DNA from: Phoronis australis
Lineage: Eukaryota > Phoronida > Phoronidae
Assembly: GCA_002633005.1 (NCBI GenBank)
Contig: NMRA01000741.1
Span: 126,001 to 170,820, forward strand
Direction of reading: 5' to 3'
DNA length: 44,820 bases
A model generated the notes under the pieces. The model saw only the letters and a list, made by a program, of their open reading frames with translations. It searched no databases and was not told where the DNA came from. This document shows positions 1 to 12,700 of the stretch, piece by piece. Every line of letters begins with the position of its first letter. The stretch's first letter is position 1. The position numbers and the translations under genes are program-made.

Positions 1-545
1 CATTATTGATCAACATTTTAGTGTTCTCTCCTGGTTTGTCCACAATAATGGTCCAATACACAAAAATACTACCCACACTGTACACAATTGATAGGTCTAC
101 TCTGTATGCCAACTACAAGACAGGAAGTGCTATTGCTGACGGTTGCGTTCTCTTGACCACTATGTGTTCTAGATATCCATAGTTAGTGCAGTTGATACTG
201 TGCTTAAGTCATTGCCTGGCAAATTTAGGAACGAACATTAACAAAGCTTTAGGAAGTTGTACAACATTCCATGTATGTTTGGCTGGGCGTATGCGTGGAC
301 AGAAATTCCCTATTTTTCACTGCAATCGTCCTCATCAAAATGCAGGTTCATGATTATGCTAGTGTAACCACCAGAGGGCCTCAGATGTTCTCTAGCTACC
401 CGCTCTGCCTCTAGCCAAGTCATTCAATTCTATTGACGTGCACGTAAATGCATACATTTTTGCTGAAACTTTTTGTTTTCTTTTTGAAAGTCTTGTTGTT
501 GCTATGATTTCTTGAAGCTGAGTGTTGCACTTACCTCCATTGCAG

Positions 546-3500
546 GTCTGGTGCTAATGATAACAAAGTGTCCCACGTACAGATAGTGGAGCTGAGGTCT
601 ACACTGGATGAACTGAAGCAAGAGTTGGTGAATAAGGTAGGGTCGAGATGGGGTGGGATACAGAGGTGGAGGCTGGAGGGAATGGGATACAGGGGTGACG
701 GCAAGATACAGAGGATGGGGGAGAAGGGGATGGGGATATGGGGTGTAAGTACGGAACTTATAGTCAGGTGACTTGTGTGCTGCTGAACAACTTTTAAGAC
801 CTAACTGGATGTGTTATTGATCCACTGTGCCGGTGTGATGTACCCCAGTTAAAAGGTGCAGGATCGAGATTAATTATTCTTGAAGTTAAGAAGTCGCATA
901 CGTGATTGATAAACCTCTTTAGACCTATGCGATAGCTCACCAGCAGTGTGTTGTATAAGTAGACAACCTGATAGATTCACGCCACATGACATCTTGAACA
1001 GACAACTTTGATTAGTCAATGTTTTTCTGTGCCACTGTGACAACATTCGGTACTATCCAGGAATGTCTTCAGTTTAGTCTGTGTCTAGTGTCAGGAACCC
1101 GTCCAATACTTGCGTACTGAAGCGAATATCTGGTGGGATGCACTTTTGATCCTAGGCTAGTACATGTTTTATAACCTTAATGTATGTTTGTAAGGCATGG
1201 AAAAGTCCAGGGGTTTTGCCTTTAAAGGAGAGAAAATGTCAATAGTGGATTTGAAAGTGTTACCATTAACAAATGGCATTCTGTATCTCCAGGGTTTTTC
1301 ATTCAAGCTGCATATTAAGCATATGATGTGGAGGGCAACTGAAATTTTATTTTGTCACATTTCGTAACAAAAATAAAGATTAAGAACATTTTATTCTTAG
1401 ACTAATATTTGGTTGGTTTGTACTATGCTGATATCATAAAACAACATTTGATAACATTTCCATTACTCTCGTTAAGGAGACCAGCCTTATAGAAGAAGGG
1501 TGATTTTGATAATTAATTTTATGCAAATTAAATGAAGAATTACCACTTTTACTTTATTGTATTATTTTTAATGACAATGTTTTCTGTTGCGTATATTTGT
1601 TTTAGAAAACTAATAAAGTTCCAAATGGGACATCTTTGTAGACTGAGTACATGTGCATATCCCTGAAGGTGATAGATTTCAATGTTATTCACTTTGTTCT
1701 TGACCAGGACCAGCTGATCACTGCTCAGCAGAAGAGGCAGTCTGACCTGGAGACAGTACTTACAGAATCTCAGTCTAAGTGAGTATGATTCAACCTCGAC
1801 CTGTGTGCGTGCTGACTGTTTGTTGCAGGTTCACGTCATTTGAAATAAAACTGGTTGTAATGATGCAGTACAGTATACGCCAAACGTAATCAGACAAAAT
1901 TCTGCTGCTCTGTCATGACGTGTACTGACCCGTCATTACCTGTCATGACAAGTAATGAACTGTCGTGACAACCACTGTTGACTTCCACTTGCACTTGGCC
2001 ATCTTGAAGAGGAATTCCACGGCATTTTGTTCGATATTATATTGTGAGGATTTCCAAATACTTATTTGGAATTGCACTGACCTAATGATTTGTTGTATCA
2101 ATGTGCAGTACCAGGCCTTTTCTCAAGGAAGGTTCAAGTTGATTTTAAAATCGCCCAATACTATGTATTGGAACTTAATTCTTCATTATGTTTTTCATAT
2201 TAGTGTTTGAATTAATATTTGCTCATATTAGCTGAGCTTTATTGTTTCTGCTAATAAGTTACTTTTTGTCTGCCTGTCAGAATTATAATTGGCACATTCC
2301 TATAATAGTGCATTCAAGCACCTGAGAACTTGACCTTCTTTGGTGACTGTAGGTCACAGATCATCAATTTCACTGAGTTCACTAATGCTATTTTGTTGAA
2401 CATCAATTTGATGAATTCTGTGACATGATTTCATTGCACATTACGGTGTGCTGTTGTTGCAGACTCGGTGCCTTAAAAACTGAAAATGCTCAACTCAAAC
2501 AAGATCTACACGCTTCAGAGGAGCGCTGTACAGAGCTTCATAAGAAGGCGTAAGTGTTTGACAAATTACATGTTATTTCCATCTCATTGAATTGTCAATC
2601 GAATTTCAGCCATGTTTTCATTGTTAACGTCTGCCGTTTTGGTTTTATCAACTGTTGTCTTTTGGTGAAGACCTTGATATTCACTTGGTGGTGCCACTGA
2701 ATAAAGACTACTTTCCTGTTTGTATTGAGTGAAATTGGAATGTTGTTCATCAGCATTAGACTGCTCATGGTATACTGTCTGTTCAGTATAGACAATAGAA
2801 TTTTGGTGCCGTAATAGTTTTTAACAGTCATTTTTTGTTGATAGAATTATTCATAGTGACGGAAAAATGGTACCCAAATGTTTGTGTTTTATAAGTTGGA
2901 CAGTTTATTAGCCAGTGCCACCTGGAGGAATTTTGAATTCATTTCTCAGCATTCCTTTCTTCATTCTAACTTGTAATCACAGTTGACCCAATTTCTGCTT
3001 CAGTTCCAACCATGAACAGAGGGAGTACGAGGCAGCGCTTCAGGTGAAAGACAGTGTTCAGATGGTGGAGAACGCCATGTTGGAAAAAGACCAGGTACAC
3101 TTACGTGACTGACTGTAGGGAGAGGAAGTAGATTGAACAGCCACCCTCAATACTTTGTTCTCACCATCTGGTATTTGCTGTTTTCTGTGAAGTTCAAAAA
3201 TGCAGATCTATTAATCTTTGACAATTACGTTTTTTAACTCCAACATTGTAAGAGGTCAGTACCTTTGTGTAATTGAAAATGCTTTCTAAAAGTTGGCATT
3301 ATTTAATCACCTGCCGGGTTAGGTGCTTCAGCTGTTATAATTTTGAAAGTTATTTCTTTCATGTCTCTTAAGCCTGCATGACTTAGATATTTGTTTCATG
3401 AAAAGTCATTATTCAGCAACAAAATTGATTGAAGCTTTGCATGATTGACAGTCTCTGTGAATGACAGGTACTCACCATTTTACCTGATGTCTCCATCTTC

Positions 3501-6500
3501 ATGTTTATGTCCAGTCATTGATCAAACCCTTGACATTAGTACCAGCTTGTTTTTTTGTCTAGGCTGTTGTGAGAGAGCAACAGAAGGGTGATGAGTGCCA
3601 GCGCCTACAGGAGGCGCTGAACAAGCTGATTGACGAGGCCGGAGTGAAGACCAAACAGGAAGTGGAAGCTGTGAAGCGTCAGTGTAACCGTAATATCGCC
3701 AAGTTGACGGAGGACTTAGAAAATGCAGAAGTGGTAAGTACTCAGTCGCTTAATTTGACCAAGTTTGACCATGGTCAATACTGTAATCTCTTCAATTTTA
3801 CATTCTGAAATAACAACTCTTTTATGTTTCAAGGCTTATTGCATTGTTAAAATGCTCAACTTTTAACCAAAGTTTTGTGTTGTTAAAGCTCTTCTGTTTA
3901 TGATGATTTTAAGTTTTTCTCAAAGTTTATTGTTTTTGACAAGTTTGGAAATTAAGTTCCACTTGTAGGCCGTCTTGTGTGCTAAGTTGAGGAGCTTATT
4001 ATTATTTCATTCAGATAATTCTTCAAGTAAGAACCACTGTGTATTCCACAGACCTTGCTGATTATTCAAATGCTGGCGTGCTTGCTTTTATTCTTACTCT
4101 AAGTCCTGATTACTTTATTTTGGACATTGAAAGTAAATATCCGCATAAAACTTAGCACTCGAGACTAAAGTATTTCTGCTATGTGTCTTGTGTCAGCATA
4201 CCATTAATCTCTTATTTGAAACATAAAAGGACAAGTGTTGATCAGGTATTGTTGCCATCATGTTGAAAATGTCATTTCAGGAAAGTAGTCAAAAGCAGGC
4301 AGAGCTAGAACGGGCGATCCGAGAGAAAAGAGCAGCTGAGTCAGAATTGGAAAAGGTATTAGTCGAGCACTCGAATCTGTGATTTCTTGGAAAGTTTGGG
4401 TATTCGAGCAGTCGGGTATTTAAGTTTTCGGAAAACTAGGCGTGTTATTTTGATATTTTAGGGTCATAGTGTAAGGTCAGCATTTTGATTTTAAATAAAA
4501 GCTGATTATGGTTCGCGAAGAAAAATATTTTTACTTTGTAGTGAAAGTGGCATTGAAAGACGTTAATGGTGATCAGTTTAGTTTAGTATTGTTTAAAAAT
4601 CAATTTACAGTTTAAGGTCAACACATGCATTTTACACTTTTAGTAACTGTGCAGTCAACATGCATTTATATTGTTGATTGGTAACATGTTCTACACGTAA
4701 TATGAAGTCATGTAGACACTTAAAATTCACTACTGCTTCTGACTCCAATGAATGACATATGATAGTGTGCTCTAGAATGTTTCTAAATGTTTGTTTTGTC
4801 ATTGGTTACTGTGTGATTCCCTCAGCTTTATCAAGAAGGTCTGGCAGCAGGGTCCAAGCAGCTCGGGTCTTACGATGAGATTACCAACAGGGTGTGTCAG
4901 GCAGAGAGAGCTCGTGACGAGGCTCTTGTCAAGTTAGAGTCTCTGCAGGGGACTCACAAGAGGGCGCTACTAAGGTGAACTGTTGTGTTCATTAAGTTTT
5001 CGTAATCCATTATTGTTTATGCTCCATTTCTTTCACTTTCTTGATTAATTTCACAGAATGCTACCATTCCTTACAAGATTTTTGGTAAACATTCTTTTAC
5101 ATGTTTTTCTGAATTAAAGGGAAGCAATTCACTTGTGCACAGTTTTATATTGTCTTTCAACGCACTTGTAACAATCACTACAATAATGCTCATGTTGTCA
5201 TGCTAAGGCAGAAGTTTCTGTTGAAATTTGTGAGCGAGAAAACCACTTTCTTTGACGAAATTTTAAATAAAAACAAAACATAACAAAGATGGCTGGCAGA
5301 CGCTGAACGCTTAGTGAAAAGCATTGTGGGTAAAACTTATAAATAGCACAACCATGGGAGATAACTTCACATGGGAGATAACCTCTTAGTTTAAACACAA
5401 AGCTATACAACTATGATGCAAATATTTCAACAGTTTCCATAGTCAATAGCTTTGTCTTAAGTGTAGAAGCTTGGTAGACAACAATTAGATGTTTCAGCAC
5501 ATTGGATTCAGACATTTTCACTGATTATAAAAATCTGCAATGTAAACGAGGTAAAATTCTTTTCTTTAAGTCATCATAGGGTAAGTGATATATAAGTACT
5601 TTTCTTTAAGTCATCATAGGGTAAGTGATATATAAGTACTGGAGTTAGTATTATCGTGTTCCTAGTGCTACTAAATATATATTGGTATCATTATAGCATT
5701 CTTTAATGCAACACGATGTGTCTCATCAGATTCATAATTTGTTATATTTATTTTCTTGAACCCTGCGGAGACTTGTAACTAAGATTTCTAATTTTCATTA
5801 TCATTTTGTGTTGTCAGTCACGAGCAAGAAAAGAATAAACTGCAGACCAGTGTGGACGACCTTCGAGCCAAGGTCAACAAGTTGAAGCAAGAATTTGACA
5901 TTTGTGACGAGGACCGTGTGAAACTAAATGATGAGGTCAACTCCTTGAAGCAACAAATGGGTGCGCTGCAGAAGGAACGAGAATCAGACAGACGCAAATT
6001 TGAGAAAGAGGCATGGCAATTTTTATGCATCTAGACAAATTATTTCAACAATTTCACTTCAGAATGTCTTCATTTTGTTACACCTCCTGCTTTTTGAGTG
6101 TTCTGTTCACTGTTTTCCTTTGTATTTGTTCATTGTTGTCTCATTTTATTCTTTTCATTGGAGCCAATTACATGCTCATTATTAACAGCTTTTTTCAATT
6201 GCCATACATGTGCTTGCCTCCTTGATAATGTTATTACTATATCTTGATCGGTGGCGAGTTGATCTCTGTTATGGATTCAGTGGTGTGCTTTTTTTCAACA
6301 TGTTTTGTGACATTGGCACGAAGTTGCTCAGTCTCCCTAACATTCACGCGTGCGTGGCATCATGTCAAGTGGTGCTATCACAATGTCGTTAACAGAGCTT
6401 GATATCATTGTGTACTTGGGCGACATATTTGGAGGTGTGACCGTGAAGTCGTTTCCGCCGCTTTATTTTGCGGTGTTTTGTCTGCAGATTTCCTGCCTGC

Positions 6501-9500
6501 ATCAAGACATGAAAGTGAAGCAGTTGGATTATGACATGAAGAGTCAGACTGCAGGTGACGAACACCGCCACACGGTGACACAAATGAGAACTATGCTGGA
6601 AACTCAGCAGAAGATGAGTGCAAAGTAAGGGACTAACCGATGCAATGGAAGGCTACACAGTGTAGAACATCATTTAGAACTTTGATTACATAAGAAATGT
6701 GTTCATATGTGATAATTGATTTGTGGTTGTGAAACTGTAAGTTTCTTTGTAATTTTTCTGTTGTCATTGGGTTGTATTCTTTACAGTTCAACGCTTCATT
6801 CTTAATACTTTTGATCACAACAAGTGGAGCTGTAAGTTAAGTAGAAGAAAATGTGAAATGTGCAGGGCCTGGAGATTACTGCTGACATTGTGAGCTTTCT
6901 TTGAAAAATAAGCAACAGAAAATTAGACAACCACTGCCTTTATTGCTTAGAAATAGTTATCACAAATTTGTTCAGTGGTAACTCACTGCATAACAGCAGA
7001 ATCTGATGTTTCTTGAAAATTTGATTTTGGCTGTGTTGTAGATGGAATAAAGAGTGTCAGACGATAACACAAAAGTTTGAAGCCAAGGTCAACAGCCTAA
7101 GGTCAGAGGTCACGAGGCATAAGTCAAGGAATGAAAGCCTGCAAAAGATACTGGAAGAATTAAAATCAAAAATGGTTGAAGTAAGGTTTCATTTCCGAGT
7201 AGCAGATTAGAATTTAATCAAGATGACAGCTTGTCATTGAAAGCTTGCCACATTTAATGTTCTTATGAATTCCAAATTTTTTGTTCTGCAGGGTGAAAAA
7301 TGAAGACGTGATACAAATGCTCTATCTTGTTAAACATACATTGCCTCATTTCAGGTGCGCACCCTTGTATAATTCATTGTAAGTGTTTATCTGTTTCAAA
7401 AAAGTGCCTCCGGTGGATTTTTTACTTTTACTGGTATGTGTCCTTATAGTACCCAGATTTCCATTTCACTGGACGGAACGCAGTTACAGAAGTTGCTGCT
7501 ATGTGTCGGACTTCATAGAATTTTGATTAGTGCTGTAACTTTAGGCTCATGTTTATTCTTTGTTCTGATGTACAGGCAGAGGACACTATATCAGACTACG
7601 CAGCCACAATAGAGCGTTTGAAGAAGAGAGTGAATGAAGCCGAGACCAGGCTTTCTCGCGCCAATGTAAGATTACTTAACTGAAGACGGTTCATATTCAA
7701 TAAAGCAAAACGTTTTGTTGTACAATTGTGTTTTACGATGAATTTCTCTGTTATTCAGGTTGGTTATTTTTAATATCTTGATTCTTGAGTCTATATATGT
7801 TTCAATAGCACAGTATGTAAACAGTTGTTTTTAAATATTTCATTCTGAAATGAATCACTCTTTTCTTTCAGTTTACTAAGTGCTATGACTGGTTACCTTA
7901 GTAACCGGTAAATTCAGTAGAAAGGTTGCAGATTTAGTGCTTAACAGGGTTTGATGGATATCTTGATAGAATATCCTCAGCCTGGAGCAAGATTCTAGTT
8001 AGAAAAATGAGATTAGGTAGCCCTTACAAGATATCACCATGCCGTACCAGTGACACTCTTGTGTTGCGCAACAGACCCCAGCACTCTTCGGATATCACAC
8101 TAAATACCCTCAATACTTCACATTGTGCGTGCACTTTTTCACCCTGATCTTGCCACTGGGTTTCACGTGTTGCTCTATCATACTGGTTCAGTTCTTAGCT
8201 ATATTTGATTAAATTCATCCATCCAATGACAGTAATGAGTTGTGTTGTGGGTTGTGCTGCAGACATTGGGATTTGGTAAATTTGGAGTGGTGCCAGTGGT
8301 GCCATTCCATACCTTCCCTTCACTCATTGTCTGCTGTTGACTGCAGTGGTGCTGGTATCTACTGTCTATTTTCTTACCTCACAACCTTGAAGAGTGTGTT
8401 CCTGGATGCGGCTATTCCTATTTTATCCTTCAAATTTTTTAAAATTTTCTTGTCATGGTTATGGGCTGTGTTACTGTAATGCATCAATTGAAGACTATGC
8501 ATGGATTTGTCATTATTTTGAGCTTGGTTTCCTGTCTCTAACATAAAAAATTCCTGTTTTTTGTTTCCACAGAAAGCTCCAAATTCTCTGACAAGAGAAC
8601 AGGCACTGATGAGAGACAAGCGACAACTACAGAAGGAGTTGGAGAGAAGCCAACTGGGACACAGCAGGTATCCTTAATTGTGCGACAGACGCCCAAGACC
8701 AATTGTTAACTTCGTTCACGACTAGACAGGAAAATTTACCAATCGCCTGTCATACTGTAAAAAAAGTTTCACACAATGTAATTGGTTAATTTTTTAGTCG
8801 TGTCTCAAGTTTAGTTTGGTGGTATCTTGTGCTGTTGTTGGACTGCAATGTGATATTGGCTACATGCTGAGAAATGTTACCAACAATGCAGCAGACGTCC
8901 ATTTTGAGAAACAGGTCTTGTTACTGGTGTTCAAAAAATTACATCCTTCTGAACATTGATTTAAGGTTATTAAGGACCTTACTGACAACTATGTGTATCG
9001 ATTTAGCCAAACATGTACAAAACTAAAGATTTTGGACTTGTTAAAGTATGTATTTTCTGAAAGTAGAAAGGTTGTCGTGATTGATTTTAACTTTTTACCA
9101 GTCTGCCATTAATTGGGTCACATGACCATGTATTTTTATTGAAATTTAGCAAAAGGAATGGTATATTGATGGCAAAACACTGGTAACCTTACTAAATTCC
9201 TTTTCATGTAAATGTTCAAGATGAAATACCAATAACAGTGTTACAGTTTTCTAAAGTATCATTTTATTTTATGCAAATTTTTAGGTTTTTCATGAAAATA
9301 TCAAAAGTACCATTTTTGATAGACCCTCATGCAAAACTTGAACATCTTAAAAACAATTCCTAGCAGCGTTATGGAGAATAGAGCATAAAGCGTAATATCT
9401 GAAAGTTTACAAATCTGATCGGCCATTTTTGAGGTTTGATGTTCTGAAATTAGAAAAATGTTGACATTTTTCTAAGGTCCTGTATAATCTTAAAGCCGAC

Positions 9501-9738
9501 TAGGATAATTGGTTGAGTCCAGCACAACCTTTGTATCAAATCATACGTGCTTCCTGGGTCATTTCTAACTGTGGCAGAAAGTGTGGTTTTGAAGCTGCAA
9601 AGTGTTTTCACTCATTGTAGGCATGACAACGAATTGCTAACTAGTGATTTGGATGTGAAACGAATACTCAACAGTCACGTGAATGGAGACCAAAGTCGAA
9701 GGAACTCACAGAGTAGTGCGGCCAGCGAAAAGTCATGA
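546..9738 (+). CDS. SCLT1: SCLT1 orthologue (sodium channel and clathrin linker 1), 3' thirteen exons
   Basis: Coding exons: 546-636, 1708-1778, 2463-2549, 3004-3094, 3563-3733, 4281-4355, 4826-4974, 5818-6010, 6488-6624, 7042-7180, 7576-7665, 8573-8667, 9621-9738 (TGA). Every phase joins cleanly, giving 501 residues, almost wholly charged coiled coil. Recognition rests on SCLT1-like segments: QCNRNIAKLTEDLENAE (exon 5), ELERAIREKRAAESELEK then LYQEG (exons 6-7), TMLETQQKMSAKWNKE (exons 9-10) and IERLKKRVNEAETRLSRAN (exon 11). All lie in the same order as I remember them in vertebrate SCLT1. The vertebrate protein is about 690 residues, so roughly 200 N-terminal residues lie upstream of the window; exon 1 here begins with the last base of a split codon. 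In vertebrates the family is a distal-appendage component of the mother centriole needed for ciliogenesis, and was first described linking a sodium channel to clathrin. The only oddity is a GC donor after exon 8. Gene identity is very likely; function here is inferred from the family. Confidence 0.9.
637..755 (+). repeat. G-rich purine tract at the start of an SCLT1 intron
   Basis: Directly after the exon ending at 636 the intron opens with about 110 bases very rich in GGG and GGGG runs. Imperfect copies of GGGATACAGAGG recur at about 656, 687 and 705. A GTAAG follows at 746. The tract has the spacing of G-runs that could form quadruplexes or act as intronic splicing enhancers. That role is an inference; the base composition is directly visible and unlike the AT-rich introns around it. 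Confidence 0.5.
5559..5640 (+). repeat. Perfect 40-bp tandem duplication in an SCLT1 intron
   Basis: A 40-bp unit beginning TTTCTTTAAGTCATCATAGG occurs twice head to tail (5561-5600 and 5601-5640) without a mismatch, in the intron between the exons ending at 4974 and beginning at 5818. Each unit contains AGGGTAAGT, a consensus 5' splice site. Perfect identity means the duplication is recent or is an assembly duplication. Confidence 0.9.
6003..6016 (+). other. SCLT1: Non-canonical GC 5' splice site of SCLT1
   Basis: The exon 5818-6010 ends GAGAAAGAG and is followed by GCATGG, with no GT in reach before the in-frame stop about 24 bases later. Placing the boundary after 6010 gives phase 0, which matches the next exon (6488, after TCTGCAG) and restores the SCLT1 coiled coil. 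GC-AG introns are a known minor class. This one lacks the usual GCAAGT consensus, so a sequence error or allelic T/C difference is an alternative. Confidence 0.6.
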
Positions 9739-12700
9739 ATAACAAACAACGTCATGCTTTGTCATTTGTTCATTATTTTGTCATCATCATCTCACCTAGA
9801 ATGTTTCGTCTCACTTGTAGAATAGAATATAATAGAATTTAGCAATATTACGGTAAACATTCTTCAGTGTGGTACACTCTCTTCCAATTTGTACTTCACA
9901 CCAGGATTAAATTTTTATTCCAATACATGAGAAACAGATGTCAGTCTATACTACAAATTTTTAAAATTTGGATCAGTTTGGGAATTCCATATTCCCGTAT
10001 TTAAGAATTTTTAGCGCTGGCAACTTTACATTTTATCTGCTTCCTCTCGTGTGATATTATGGAAGTTTTGTACCAGGTGTGCCTATAAATGTGTGTTTAG
10101 CAGGAGTTGTATTTCATTCTTTTTCAATATCTGTGTGCACTCACAACTCACAAGGATGTATCTTGTGCAGAGTGATCAAAAATGTATTTTCAACTCTGAT
10201 AAAATATTTTTGCACTTTTCCCAAAAACTGTTTACGGGGACATCTGAGTTATGTAAGGTGCTGCTTAGTTTCACTTACATCAACACAGTCTCTATTAAGA
10301 GAATTGGTGTCATTTTTGGACCACTCTGTAGTTATCCTGTTTGTTCGTTATGAAATGCCAGCTGGAATTAGGTTATGTTTCTTCTTGGGTAAAGGTAATA
10401 TTATTTATGTCTGTCAACTCCAATTTTATAACAATTTTAGTTGCTCCATTTTTCAAAGTATTAATGATTTAATCCTGTTAAAAAATCTGAATGTGGTCGC
10501 ACCTCGGCTGTGGTCACACTGGGGAAATGCCTTCTAAATCAGTTTCTAGTTAGATTTCACTTGTGTAACTACTGATAAGTTTGATCTGTCATTTCTCATA
10601 TTTTATCGTAATACAGTTGTCTTTGTAAATTATCAGTTGCTCTGTACGATAATGAGGGCACTATTCTCTGCATCATTAGGATAAAACATAATGGGTTGAA
10701 ATACCTACTTCCTGTTGCTATGGAAATGCTTTGAGTCACTGTAAATGGTATCCTGGTGTCGAAAATCATCTTCCTTTGCAGGGATATTTGATCTTCTAAT
10801 GCAACGTTATTTTTGTTTCAATTGAAATTGGTAACAACAAATCGCCTGCTCTTCACGTGACAGCCATGATACTACTTCACCCACTGAAACTAAAAAGCCT
10901 TGACTTGTAAATTAACAAGTCTGGCCTGAACCGTTAACAACCTGTCAGTTCTTTAAAAGCCTAGAAATCATTTCCCCAACAGTAATAATCTGAGTGTGGA
11001 ACTTGAGATCATTTTATGACAAAGAGCTCTCAATCAAAATTTCTTTTTTGCTGAAGTCACTGGTTCTGTGCTTTTATGGTGTGAACTCTCGTTGGTATTC
11101 TTTTCCCTCTATGTTCATGATATCTGCGATATTGACGTTTTACTAGTATGCATGCCAGGGAATCATTGAGGTTGAAGTTATGTTGTACCCTAGAAAAATG
11201 CCAAGTTTGGCTAACTTTGGAATGTCATTTCTCAGAAATGAACACTGAGATTCATACAAAACTTTCATTTGCTATGTTTTATGCACTGTACTCAAAAGCA
11301 CTTTTAGGAATTGTTTTAAAATGTAACACTTTTGCACGAGCCCTAATGACGTGATAGGTTCATGCATAGAATGTGAATGAAATGATATCGGTTTTTGAGA
11401 TTTTATCTTGAACATTTATATCAAATGAAATTTGGCCTAGTTATTGGTGCCATTGTTTTGCTATGAATGTACATTTCTTTTTGCTAAATTTTACTAAAAA
11501 GGCATGGTCACATGACCCAACTAATATCAAATTAATAAAAGTAAAACTCAAAGTCTGTAGCCTTACTGCTTTCAGAAACTATACAAGTTTACATATCGCT
11601 AACAAGTTATATCATTGTTGGCCAATTATACCTATGAAATGCTCTTGTGAAAATCTGTTTTGGTCGATTTCTTCATTTTTGGGAAATGAGATTTGTCAGA
11701 AAAAGACAAAATTTCCAGACAGACAACATTCCAGTAATTTTAAGGACCTCATGTTTGCTCCAACAAATGTTCTCGTTTGTTTTCCAATTCCGAAATTAAT
11801 AAAACTGTCGAGTCTATTTTAAAGACAAATCCCGAACTTCAGACTGAAATAAATGGACTCTTTAGCGGTGATGGATGCTGCTATTTAGACAATCAGTGAA
11901 TTGTATTTCGTCTGTGGTGTTATTGTATGTAACTAAAACCCTAACTTATCCCATTTAAAGCAAAAGTAGAATTCCACGGCAAAACATGAACCAAAACAAT
12001 GGTTTTCGAATATTGCGCTGGATGAGGCACGAATAATTTGTGTTAAATATTGTGAAGAGAGCATGAAACATGACTTCTTACATAACATTCAACTAATTCT
12101 TCTCATCGAGGGAGATATTAGTCTTGTTGGTAAACTAACTCATTGATGACCTGTGTGTTCTATAAATCATTCTTATGATCGTAAGTGGTCAGAGATATTT
12201 AATTTACCTCAGTGTTGCTGTGTGTTGCATTTTGAGCTTAACCTGGTGTTCCGCTATAATATCTACACTTGGAGGTTGGTAAATGTAAAGTTATGTTGCA
12301 CAAACTAGCAAAGGTAATAATTTATACGCTTTAACCCAATGGAGTGATTTTTCTTTATGTTAATGGTTAGGTTTTGAGTAAATTTAAAGCTGCACTTTCC
12401 CCGTTTAGCCACCTAAACAAACGAAAATCGAACGAGGCCTATTATTCTTTGAATCGGTCATCATGTCGATAGGACATGTTTCTCGTCACTATGAAGAACA
12501 TGGTAATCCTCAACTGAGGACAAGAAACGCGTTGCCAATTGTTAATTGTATTGGGGTTGGGAAATGGCGCCCAGGGAGTTCCATAAAAAGACGTGAGTCA
12601 CGTGACACAACAATGACCAATTATCATGAGTGCATTGAAAATAAGCAATTGGTTTTTGACTCTTCTTCGATATGAACTCTTAGTAAAGTAACCACTGAAC

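Noticed and set aside
1-545. Further upstream SCLT1 exon
   Set aside because: I found no open segment with matching splice sites and phase (ending with two codon bases) before 546; the preceding exon probably lies outside the window.
10051-11822. Frames of 100-152 codons downstream of SCLT1
   Set aside because: The composition is that of AT-rich non-coding DNA, with no domain, no splice context and probable overlap with the SCLT1 3' UTR.
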